NCBI RefSeq assembly: GCF_028401955.1
Contig: NZ_JAQOTJ010000010.1
Coordinates: 1 to 64,000 of the forward strand
DNA: 64,000 nt
Origin: Bacillus sp. BP-3
GTDB taxonomy: Bacteria; Bacillota; Bacilli; Bacillales; Bacillaceae_G
Direction: 5' to 3'
This document shows positions 1-7,430 of this stretch, one piece after another. Positions within the stretch are counted from its first letter, which is position 1. The number at the start of each line of letters is the position of its first letter. The notes beneath the pieces are model-generated. The model did no database searches and had not been told where the DNA came from. It saw only the letters and a list, made by a program, of their open reading frames with translations. The position numbers and the translations under genes were made by a program.

Positions 1-144
1 AAAAACTATATAAAGTACGGTGTTCTACTATTGAACGGAGTTTTGCGGATGCCAAGGAACTACATGGCTATCGATATACTCGGTTTCGAGGGCTGAAGTC
101 TGTCCAAATGCAAGCATATCTTACCGCAGCTTGTCAAAACATGA

Positions 145-196
145 AAAAAATAGCCCTTCACCTGACCAAAAGCGGTCAGGTGAAGGGCTATTTTTC
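145..196. terminator. Long perfect hairpin inside the transposase tail
   Basis: The arms AAATAGCCCTTCACCTGACC and its complement flank a short loop and are bounded by A and T runs, so the hairpin can terminate in either direction. It is the first of three consecutive hairpins behind the transposase. Confidence 0.6.
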
Positions 197-248
197 TTAT
201 TTTTATCATTTTCTAGTTCTTTTGTTCATTAACAAATCAATAATTCCC

Positions 249-286
249 AGAGTGTCGGAAACCCTGAAGGGTTTCCCAACACTCTG
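249..286. repeat. Palindromic hairpin downstream of the transposase
   Basis: CAGAGTGT, then GGAAACCCTGAAGGGTTTCC, then ACACTCTG form a near-perfect palindrome. It lies where the end of the insertion sequence would be expected, but I cannot assign a terminal inverted repeat because the left end is outside the window. Confidence 0.5.
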
Positions 287-288
287 AA

Positions 289-337
289 AAAGAAAACGGC
301 TATCTACTATGTATAGTAAATAGCCGTTTTCTTTTTA
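289..337. terminator. Bidirectional terminator closing the ATP-grasp operon
   Basis: The arms AGAAAACGGCTAT and ATAGCCGTTTTCT enclose a second inner inverted repeat, with A and T runs on the two sides. It lies about 110 bases beyond the stop of the last gene of the minus-strand operon and can also stop transcription leaving the transposase. Confidence 0.65.
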
Positions 338-447
338 TCTTGAAAAAGCCCTCACCCTCTATATACCCACATTTCGGAAATAACCCCTATAATTCATTGT
401 TAATAAATAGATCAATCGGCAAATTGCGACCATTGTATTTTTTACAA

Positions 448-1662
448 TTATAAAACCGCACGTTCAGTCTCAATCTTTGATTCTATATCCCACTTTATTT
501 GATCTGCAAACCATTCGCTTAATTGAATGAGTTTGTTTTCTAGATCTTTACTGTCAGTTCCCTCAATAACTACTTCACAAATTCTATCAATACTTCTACT
601 TGCTTTATCATATTTTTGAAGCGGTTTAGCAACTACTTTATAGGATGTAACAAAAGGAAAGTCTACATCTTTAGGTACCGATTTAAGAGTCCCATATCTT
701 GGCGGTATATACATAAAACCCTTCACCGTATCGATATACTCTTTCTCCCCTTCATTATTCGGAAGATTACAAATACTCCTAAACCAATATACCCCTAAAT
801 CTATACCATATGTTTCTAGAACCAAATTCGAAATTAATCCTCCACCTATCCGACTAGCAATTTCACAAACGAAAAATTCATCTTTATTTGTATGAAATAC
901 TTCTAAATGGTATACACTTACAGGTGGATGCGGCAGATTTTCTAATACCTCTTTAAACAATTCCCTTAATCTATCGAACATGAGCTCATTTGGATGTAAT
1001 TGATAACTTCCTAAATTTTGATTATCTTGGAAAGCTAAACAACCATTTAAGTATTTAGAAACCGACAAAGTTACAATATTCCCATCTTCAACTAATGCAT
1101 CAATATGATACATCTCTCCTTCTACAAATTTTTCTACTTCCCAATTTGTTTCCCATGAAATTTTAGAAAAATCTTTTAAATCTTCATTATTATATAGTAC
1201 ATAAATACCTCTAGAAGCCCCTTGATCTATCGGTTTGATAATAACAGGATAACTATATTGTTCAATAAACTCATATAGATCTTTGACAGAATGTAATCTT
1301 CTATATGGAGGAACATTTAACTTTTTCGAAAGATAATCTTTCATAACAACTTTATCTCTAAAGGCAATAGCACTTTCTACCGTTTGCCCTTTAATATTTA
1401 ACTTTTCTCTTATTAAACCAGCATTGATTAAGTCATACTCATCATCTGCAATAACACTTTCAAATTGATAACGTTCGTATAATTCTAAAGCTCTAATAAC
1501 TACATACGAAGATAACTGTGAATATGAAATACGCTCAAAATACAAAAATTCATCCGAGTCTTCTAAGTCGCAATAACTTAAAACAACTAACTGATTTTTG
1601 ATTTCTGGCAACATCTCAGAGTACCTTGCTCTACTAAAATTATTAATAATTAATACACTCAT
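448..1662 (-). CDS. ATP-grasp carboxylate-amine ligase (third ligase of the operon)
   Basis: A 404-residue protein of the BacD / L-amino-acid-ligase-like ATP-grasp class, which activates a carboxylate as acyl phosphate and joins it to an amine. Residues 1-100 form a pre-ATP-grasp domain. The core begins near 103; the ATP lysine is in VIIKPIDQGASRG (K143), and the metal and nucleotide residues are in YHLEVFH (E254) and CEIASRIGGG (E267, R271). It is the last gene of the operon, 14 bases after the MFS gene, so it should be co-expressed with the exporter. The substrate is unknown. Peptide-bond formation is inferred from family membership; ester or other amide formation is also possible. Confidence 0.75.
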   Translation of the reverse strand: MSVLIINNFSRARYSEMLPEIKNQLVVLSYCDLEDSDEFLYFERISYSQLSSYVVIRALELYERYQFESVIADDEYDLINAGLIREKLNIKGQTVESAIAFRDKVVMKDYLSKKLNVPPYRRLHSVKDLYEFIEQYSYPVIIKPIDQGASRGIYVLYNNEDLKDFSKISWETNWEVEKFVEGEMYHIDALVEDGNIVTLSVSKYLNGCLAFQDNQNLGSYQLHPNELMFDRLRELFKEVLENLPHPPVSVYHLEVFHTNKDEFFVCEIASRIGGGLISNLVLETYGIDLGVYWFRSICNLPNNEGEKEYIDTVKGFMYIPPRYGTLKSVPKDVDFPFVTSYKVVAKPLQKYDKASRSIDRICEVVIEGTDSKDLENKLIQLSEWFADQIKWDIESKIETERAVL

Positions 1663-1676
1663 TATCTTCCTCCTCT

Positions 1677-2894
1677 TTAAGCAATGCGACTTTTAACTTC
1701 CTCTTGTTTTTTTGCCGACCTGTAAGCAATAATATAGGTAAATAAACTAGCCATTACACAAAAGAAACTGCCCATAAACAGAATAGATCCAGAATATTTC
1801 CCTAACATAAACATGCCAATATTAGGTCCCATAAAATCACCAATTAACCGTATGCTCCAAGCTCCAAAATAGGCTCCTTTATTTGATTCATCCGACAGAG
1901 ACAACAAACTATTTTGTGCTCCCACAAATGATAATAATTCCCCAAGGGTAATCAAAATGATGCTAACAATATAAAAATTAAAACTTTTGAAGATACTCAT
2001 CGATAGAAACCCTATCATAACTAGTAAACATGCATACATGAGCACCTTATATGAATTCTTCTTTCCAAACATATTCGTAATAAATATTTGCATTACTATT
2101 ACCATTACAGAGTTAATAACAATAAGCAATGAGTAATGCTTTACCCCTAAACTGCCCCATTCCTGTTCTAAATAAATAGGTAGTGTAGTAGTAATTTGAC
2201 AAAAGGTTAAATTAAACAATATTCCACCTAATGACATCCACATTAATGCTTTATCTTTTCTTAATACATTCATTTGTTCTACTAATTTAGAGTTGGATGA
2301 TTTATTGACTTTTAATACAATATTGGGGTTTTCTTTCACCCCAATCATCACCAATATTTGTAAAACAAACATAATAGTAGCCGAAAAAGCAAAAACTGTT
2401 CCCATAGAAAATTGAATAACGATAGACCCTAACAACATTCCTAAAACGGTTCCAACGTTATAAGCAGTATAATCATAACTTAAATATTTAATTCGCTTTT
2501 CCTCTGGTAATAAATCTGTTAATAAAGACTGTGCAGCTGGATTAAATGCCATTCTTGAAATACCTGCGAAAAAGTTCAAAAAGGCAAACACAATGGCATT
2601 ATCAGCTATAATAAATAATAAACTAGTGATAATATTTAGGGTGAGTGCATAAACCATAATTTTCTTTCTACCAAATAAATCAGTCATTGCTCCACCTAAA
2701 ACTCCACCCAGCACAGCCGCTAATGGACCTACGCTAACAATAATTCCTATGACAGACAGATTATAATCTGTATGCTTATTTAAATATAGAGACAGATAAG
2801 GAATCATAGCAGTGGTAGCAATTCCTATCAAAAAACTTCCTAGTATTATAATATTAATATCTCTACTACCCTTACTCAAAAAACCTATTTTCAA
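1677..2894 (-). CDS. MFS exporter of the biosynthetic operon
   Basis: A 405-residue integral membrane protein with about 12 hydrophobic segments. The loop between helices 2 and 3 carries GGAMTDLFGRKK, the motif A of drug:H+ antiporters of the major facilitator superfamily. It lies between two ATP-grasp ligase genes on the same strand (62 bases after the upstream gene, 14 before the next). I infer that it exports the product of the cluster and may give self-resistance. Uptake of a precursor cannot be excluded. Confidence 0.8.
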   Translation of the reverse strand: MKIGFLSKGSRDINIIILGSFLIGIATTAMIPYLSLYLNKHTDYNLSVIGIIVSVGPLAAVLGGVLGGAMTDLFGRKKIMVYALTLNIITSLLFIIADNAIVFAFLNFFAGISRMAFNPAAQSLLTDLLPEEKRIKYLSYDYTAYNVGTVLGMLLGSIVIQFSMGTVFAFSATIMFVLQILVMIGVKENPNIVLKVNKSSNSKLVEQMNVLRKDKALMWMSLGGILFNLTFCQITTTLPIYLEQEWGSLGVKHYSLLIVINSVMVIVMQIFITNMFGKKNSYKVLMYACLLVMIGFLSMSIFKSFNFYIVSIILITLGELLSFVGAQNSLLSLSDESNKGAYFGAWSIRLIGDFMGPNIGMFMLGKYSGSILFMGSFFCVMASLFTYIIAYRSAKKQEEVKSRIA

Positions 2895-2956
2895 ATAGCC
2901 TCCTCCTCACCCCAAATATCGATGTATCATCCTACACAATGTAATTGTTCTTTTTA

Positions 2957-4306
2957 TCACACCTCTTTTGTAATGACAGTATGAAGATGACTAGCTCCAT
3001 TTTTAATGTTAATTACGTTCCCTGAAGTGATTGTAGACGCTCTTACAGAACACCCCGCAATTTGTTCACCGATAATGAAAGGGCCTAACACGATTTTAGA
3101 TTTTTCTAAAATAAGATTACGATCTTTATACCACATTAATTCAAATTGAGGTGTTTCATAATACTCTTGAACAATATATTCTTTAGAATAGACTGCCTTC
3201 TCAACAATCTCTTGCCAATCATCATATGACATATCAGCTCCTACATAGATGCCTCTTCCCCCATATAAATCTTTCGGCTTTAAAATCAAACTGTTTTTAT
3301 TTTCTTTAACAAATTGAATTAAATCAATATTTTTATTTTGGTAAGATGTTGAGCGAGGTTCTAGCATTCTTGTCCAAGGTATATAAGTTTTGCATAAATC
3401 CCATTCTTCTGATGTATAAGCATCTTCAAATCTTTCATCAGACAAATATAATAGCAGAGTTTTATCACAAAAAATTTCCTCTATAAAATCACCAATTACT
3501 TTCACCTTCTTGTCCTTAGCAGCTTCTATAATATGTTCAATTTCTTGAAAACGACTTTCTACTTCATCAAAGCAAAATCCCCACATAATGTAATCAATTT
3601 TAGATTCCCCTAAATATATTCCATTATCGTTAACTTTTAAGTCTTTCGGTTTACAAAAGAATGCTTCTATTCCTTTTTTATTTAAATAACTAGCCATCTC
3701 TAAAAAATATCTAGGATTCTCTTCACCCCATTCACATATTGCAAACCTTATTTTTTCCTGCTCGATCTCTAAGCTTTGAATATAATTGTATAATCCATCT
3801 AACGGTGATTCAAAAAATGAATTTTCTCCTTCATCAATATGAGAAAATTGGTGTGAAGTAATATGCATATCTGTTAAACTTCCTATTGCACTTGAAATAT
3901 TGAATTCTATAAATTTAGGCTCGAACTGAGATGTAAAAATAACATCAGGCCTCATAAGTGGTGGCATATAACTTTCAATTTCATTCATACCCACAGTACA
4001 GCAACGATTTAAAAAATCAGATGAGATATTATGTTTCTTAAAAAATTCATTATAATCGTTGTTAAAAACCCTCTTTGGTATCTCTAGTATTAATTTTGCT
4101 AGTTGAACGGATACGTCCCCCAACTCTTTGTACAAATTTTCCGACAAAACAAAAGGCTGCATTGGATGATCCCCAATAATATTCGTTGAAGAAATACCAA
4201 ACAACTTAGATTGTAAATCCAAAGAGAATTCATTTAATTCCCTTTGGATTTTTAATTGTTCAGTCCAATTAATTTGAAGATTTTTCAGATTACTCAAAGT
4301 GTTCAT
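2957..4306 (-). CDS. Circularly permuted ATP-grasp ligase
   Basis: A 449-residue protein whose ATP-grasp motifs are in swapped order. An acidic metal-binding motif of the E-x-N type, KFIEFNIS (E134, N136), which normally ends the domain, comes first. The ATP lysine loop LILKPKDLYGGRG (K343) comes near residue 340. That order is characteristic of permuted ATP-grasp enzymes such as the glutathionylspermidine-synthetase-like group, which form amide bonds. It starts 7 bases after the RimK-like gene, so the two are translationally close. The substrate is unknown; in context it should ligate a carboxylate to an amino acid or peptide intermediate. Confidence 0.65.
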   Translation of the reverse strand: MNTLSNLKNLQINWTEQLKIQRELNEFSLDLQSKLFGISSTNIIGDHPMQPFVLSENLYKELGDVSVQLAKLILEIPKRVFNNDYNEFFKKHNISSDFLNRCCTVGMNEIESYMPPLMRPDVIFTSQFEPKFIEFNISSAIGSLTDMHITSHQFSHIDEGENSFFESPLDGLYNYIQSLEIEQEKIRFAICEWGEENPRYFLEMASYLNKKGIEAFFCKPKDLKVNDNGIYLGESKIDYIMWGFCFDEVESRFQEIEHIIEAAKDKKVKVIGDFIEEIFCDKTLLLYLSDERFEDAYTSEEWDLCKTYIPWTRMLEPRSTSYQNKNIDLIQFVKENKNSLILKPKDLYGGRGIYVGADMSYDDWQEIVEKAVYSKEYIVQEYYETPQFELMWYKDRNLILEKSKIVLGPFIIGEQIAGCSVRASTITSGNVINIKNGASHLHTVITKEV

Positions 4307-4312
4307 TCCTTT

Positions 4313-5218
4313 CTAAACATGCATCGAAGTGTTTTTGCCTGAATATTCAATCATAAATTCCGCTAACGCTTCCTCAGCCGATGTATCTGGATCCTCAAAT
4401 AATGATTTCAACTCAAAATTTGGACATGTATTCACTTCGATTACTCTATAACATTCATTATCTATATCTTCAACAATATCCACTCCGGAAATCATAGCAT
4501 TTAAACTACGACTAGCTCGCTCAGCAATTTCAGCTAATTCTGGAGTTAATTCTATCATTTCTGCTTTTCCACCTAAGCCTAAATTTGTTATCCAATTGTT
4601 CGTACTGGATCTGTATATGGCATGAACTGCCTTGTAATTAACACATGTTACTCTTATATCCCTAGAAGGTTTATTAATATATGGTTGAATATAATAATAT
4701 TCTTGTGAACCTGCAAGTTCCTCTACTAATCTTTCTAATTCTTCCATTGTGTCTACTTTTACAACGGATTTACCACCAGCTCCTACAATCGGCTTTAAAA
4801 CTAACGGGAATGACCAATCGCTTGAAAACGACTCTACATCTTTAAATCCATACCCACAAAATACAGGTACATGAGGAATGTGATTTCTATGTAGTGCTTC
4901 GCTATTCAAATATTTATTTTGCCCACAAAATAATGTGTTCGCTGAATTAATAACAGGAATTCCAGAACGTTCAAGTGCTTCTAATATATACATCCCTGGA
5001 ATTAATAAATCTTCATATACCCAACCTAATACCGCCGCTGGATATATTTCTTTCCCATTTACAAAAAAAGAAGTTCCTGATTCTGTGAATTTTGTTGTTA
5101 CGTCATGCGGATGTATTCGTTCACCTTTTCGCCCTAACTTTTCAAGCTCATTAAATAATGCTTGATGATCTAAGTCATCCTCATCAGTACCTAAAATATA
5201 AAAAATCTTCTCTTCCAT
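4313..5218 (-). CDS. RimK/LysX-like ATP-grasp ligase
   Basis: A 301-residue enzyme with a canonical ATP-grasp order: KPIVGAGGKS (K142), DIRV (D187, R189), GVDIVED (D247) and the metal motif VIEVNTCPNF (E261, N263). This matches the RimK / LysX / MptN group, which adds amino acids, often glutamate, to an amino or carboxyl group of a small molecule or protein. It follows the PLP synthase gene by 29 bases and precedes a second ligase by 7. I infer it acts on the amino acid made by the two preceding gene products. Glutamate as co-substrate is only a family-based guess. Confidence 0.75.
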   Translation of the reverse strand: MEEKIFYILGTDEDDLDHQALFNELEKLGRKGERIHPHDVTTKFTESGTSFFVNGKEIYPAAVLGWVYEDLLIPGMYILEALERSGIPVINSANTLFCGQNKYLNSEALHRNHIPHVPVFCGYGFKDVESFSSDWSFPLVLKPIVGAGGKSVVKVDTMEELERLVEELAGSQEYYYIQPYINKPSRDIRVTCVNYKAVHAIYRSSTNNWITNLGLGGKAEMIELTPELAEIAERASRSLNAMISGVDIVEDIDNECYRVIEVNTCPNFELKSLFEDPDTSAEEALAEFMIEYSGKNTSMHV

Positions 5219-5247
5219 TATTTTCTACCCCCTGCTATATTCTTTCT

Positions 5248-6333
5248 TTATACTGGTAATAGTGTTGTATCTGGCACACCTAATGCTTTTACAAGATCTG
5301 GACGATAGTTACCATTTTGAATCGGATTAAGACTATACGGTTTAAGGTGCTTTGTTTTCTCTCTAATCTTTTCTATGTTCACTTCTGTCGTTAACGAGCG
5401 TTCAATTAGCCAGTCCTCATTATAAATACTGTGTAAATACCGTTCTCCATTATCAGCAGCTAAACAAACGATATTTTCACCCACATTTAACTTTTGTGCA
5501 AGATGTAAAGCTACCACCATGGAAGCTCCTGTCGAACCACCACATAAAATACCTTCTTTTCTTCCAAGCACTCGACACATCGTAAACGCATCATCATCTT
5601 CTACTTTGTATACTTGATCAATTAAAGATAAGTCAGCTATATTAGTCGGCGTCCAACCTAATCCCATCCCAGGTAATAAATACGCATGAGACTCGCCACC
5701 AAATATAGAGGAACCGATCGCATCAACTGCTATAATATTAATATGGGGCGCGTTTTCTTTAAAATAACGGGAAAATCCTCCGATTTGTCCGCCTGTACTT
5801 ACTGGAATAATAATACTATTAATATTTCCTTCAAACTGGTTATATAACTCTTCTGCTGTTTTCAAATAATGCACTTCACTATTTAACATATTAAAACATT
5901 GATCAGGCCGAAATGAATTTGGAATTTCTTGATAGAGTTGATTCGCTAAAGAAATTCTTGTTTTATGATAAGATCCTGTATCATCTTGTTGATCTACAAC
6001 AATTACTTTTGCACCATATGCCTTTAACATCGCAATATTAGATTCTGTTGTCTTCGGATCAACCAAAATTATCACTTCATAACCTTTAACTGCACCGATC
6101 ATAGCAAGCGAAATCCCAAAATTACCTGAAGAGGATTCAATAATAGTCCCTCCAGGTTTTAACCATCCACGTTTTTCTGCTTCTTCAATAATATAAAGTG
6201 CTGGTCTGTCTTTTACACTACCTCCAGGATTGATTCTCTCAAGCTTTAAATATATTTTTGCTTCATCGTTTTTTACAATTTTATTAAGAGGAACAATCGG
6301 TGTCCTACCAATTGTACTTAATATATTTTCCAT
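5248..6333 (-). CDS. SbnA-like PLP-dependent amino acid synthase
   Basis: A fold-type II PLP enzyme of the cysteine synthase family. The PLP lysine is in INPGGSVKDRPA (K41 from the ATG), the phosphate/substrate loop is SSSGNFG, and GGSTGAS lies near the C-terminal third. Length and context match SbnA, which condenses O-phosphoserine with glutamate. The neighbouring SbnI-like kinase favours this over ordinary cysteine synthesis. Start choice: a GTG at 6348 overlaps the upstream stop by one base, but the ATG at 6333 has GAGGG at a proper distance and gives the natural N-terminus MENILSTIGRTP. No SbnB dehydrogenase is present, so the final product may differ from 2,3-diaminopropionate. Confidence 0.75.
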   Translation of the reverse strand: MENILSTIGRTPIVPLNKIVKNDEAKIYLKLERINPGGSVKDRPALYIIEEAEKRGWLKPGGTIIESSSGNFGISLAMIGAVKGYEVIILVDPKTTESNIAMLKAYGAKVIVVDQQDDTGSYHKTRISLANQLYQEIPNSFRPDQCFNMLNSEVHYLKTAEELYNQFEGNINSIIIPVSTGGQIGGFSRYFKENAPHINIIAVDAIGSSIFGGESHAYLLPGMGLGWTPTNIADLSLIDQVYKVEDDDAFTMCRVLGRKEGILCGGSTGASMVVALHLAQKLNVGENIVCLAADNGERYLHSIYNEDWLIERSLTTEVNIEKIREKTKHLKPYSLNPIQNGNYRPDLVKALGVPDTTLLPV

Positions 6334-6347
6334 CTCTACATCCCTCA

Positions 6348-7112
6348 CTATACTTCACATAAATATACAGGTTCTGTATATAAACGCAAAGATTCTTTCC
6401 AATTTTCTAATAATTCTTTCCAATCATACTCATATGCTTCAGGACTTCTTATTATATTTATCGGAATGTTCAAGTTAAGCAATCTACCACAATGTAAAAT
6501 AAATCTTGTTACACCTGCTGGTAACACCTCTTTATTTTCAACAACTGATAATATTTCTGAAATTGATAGTTCTGGAAACTCAAAAGTAATAGTAGAAGAA
6601 TTACATGCATATTCTTCTTTTGTTAATCTTTTAAATCCCCATATATCAGTATACATCTCGACGATTTCTTTCCAAATTAAAAGGAAATTATTTAAGTTTG
6701 TACTATTTTCATTCGGATACAGATAATAATTTTTCTCATCCAAGATCATTTTGATAAAGTAATGCTTACCATCCAATGGTTCTTCGAGCAAACATATATT
6801 GGAATAACTCTGAATTTTCTCCATTATATTTTGATCTTTAGGAATTTGATGCAACCACGAACTAACACTAACTTGATCCTCATGAACAATTTGAGCTGCA
6901 ATATTCATACATTTATTTTTTCGTAATGCTAATGTACGATGCGCTCCATCTAAAATAAGATATTGATTTGATTTAGTCATCATAACAATTGGTGGATTTA
7001 TCAATAATTTTTCAGACGCAATATTACTAATTATTTTATCTAATCGCTTTTCTTGATGTTGTTCATGAAAAAGTATTTTATCAATAGGTATCATTTGTAA
7101 GCTCTCTATCAT
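6348..7112 (-). CDS. SbnI/SerK-like free L-serine kinase (ParB/Srx fold)
   Basis: A 254-residue protein with an N-terminal ParB/sulfiredoxin-type domain: IPIDKILFHE (E17), then LILDGAHRTLALR (D55-H58-R59). As I recall SbnI of the staphyloferrin B locus, the LHE glutamate (E20), the DG(V/A)HR loop and a PAGVTRF segment in the C-terminal half are shared; all three are here. SbnI phosphorylates free serine to O-phosphoserine for SbnA. The gene lies directly before the SbnA-like gene, so the pair should form the same two-step route. It is not a chromosome-partition ParB: it lacks a helix-turn-helix segment and a ParA partner. Confidence 0.75.
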   Translation of the reverse strand: MIESLQMIPIDKILFHEQHQEKRLDKIISNIASEKLLINPPIVMMTKSNQYLILDGAHRTLALRKNKCMNIAAQIVHEDQVSVSSWLHQIPKDQNIMEKIQSYSNICLLEEPLDGKHYFIKMILDEKNYYLYPNENSTNLNNFLLIWKEIVEMYTDIWGFKRLTKEEYACNSSTITFEFPELSISEILSVVENKEVLPAGVTRFILHCGRLLNLNIPINIIRSPEAYEYDWKELLENWKESLRLYTEPVYLCEV

Positions 7113-7133
7113 GTTTACAGTTTCTCCTTTTAA

Positions 7134-7265
7134 TTAGTGTTGTTCAGGTAACGTATAAGCTGGTACTGTTTGCTTTTCCGCCGCATATTTATTTTGATTA
7201 ACATTTGTAGCCAAAATAGAACCTGTTAAAACAAGAAAAAGAGCCATTTGAAAATATTTTCTCAA
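7134..7265 (-). CDS. PapR-like signalling pre-peptide (43 aa)
   Basis: A small frame starting with TTG, preceded by a near-ideal AGGAGGG at 6-7 bases. The product has a basic N-terminus (MRKYF), a hydrophobic signal-type segment (QMALFLVLTGSILA), a polar stretch and the C-terminus TVPAYTLPEQH. The last seven residues, YTLPEQH, have the x-x-L-P-x-x-aromatic/H pattern of PapR heptapeptides such as SDLPFEH and ADLPFEF. It is the first gene of the operon, 21 bases ahead of the kinase gene, and lies next to a divergent PlcR-like regulator. It should be exported by Sec, trimmed, re-imported by an oligopeptide permease and bound by the regulator. The exact mature peptide is inferred. Confidence 0.7.
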   Translation of the reverse strand: MRKYFQMALFLVLTGSILATNVNQNKYAAEKQTVPAYTLPEQH

Positions 7266-7295
7266 TATAATCCCTCCTAAGTTTTACCTTTTTTC

Positions 7296-7324
7296 ATTAT
7301 AATATAATCGAAGAGATCTATTTT
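7296..7324 (-). promoter_or_regulatory. Promoter of the peptide/ligase operon
   Basis: On the minus strand a perfect TATAAT (7296-7301) lies 30 bases before the TTG start of the pre-peptide. At 17-base spacing the -35 position (7319-7324) reads AAAATA, a poor hexamer. A good -10 with a poor -35 is what an activator-dependent promoter looks like. Confidence 0.5.
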
Positions 7325-7347
7325 TTCTGTTTTTTGGTAAAACTAGA
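7317..7347. promoter_or_regulatory. Inverted repeat, candidate operator of the PlcR-like regulator
   Basis: TCTATTTTT (7317-7325) and AAAACTAGA (7339-7347) match in 8 of 9 positions as an inverted repeat and cover the -35 region of the operon promoter. A longer-range pair, AGTTTTACC (7280-7288) and GGTAAAACT (7336-7344), flanks the promoter. Neither equals the PlcR box, which fits a regulator with its own specificity. This is the only dyad I found between the divergent genes. Confidence 0.4.
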
Positions 7348-7395
7348 CTTTTTGATGTGGGTTTTTCCTTTTATTTCACGAATTAACACTAAAAT

Positions 7396-7401
7396 TATAA
7401 T
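7396..7401 (+). promoter_or_regulatory. -10 element of the regulator gene
   Basis: A perfect TATAAT about 30 bases before the regulator ATG; the -35 at 17 bases (ATTTCA) is weak. It is separated from the divergent operon promoter by about 100 bases. Confidence 0.35.
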
Positions 7402-7430
7402 TATAGGAATATTTTACAGGGGTGAAACTT

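Larger units (their letters stand above)
3..287 (+). pseudogene. IS1182-type transposase, C-terminal fragment
   Basis: An open frame runs in from the window edge to a TGA at 285-287. The residues [17 protein letters not shown] followed by a [12 protein letters not shown]-type stretch are typical of the C-terminal end of IS1182-family DDE transposases. Whether the rest of the element lies to the left cannot be seen. The last 45 codons run through two strong hairpins (145-196 and 249-286), so the original stop was probably earlier and the tail is read-through. It sits at the edge of the AT-rich biosynthetic island and is the only mobile-element gene in the window. Confidence 0.75.

Noticed and set aside
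6348-7112. ParB chromosome partition protein
   Set aside because: Only the N-terminal fold is shared; no DNA-binding segment, no parA, and SbnI-specific features are present.
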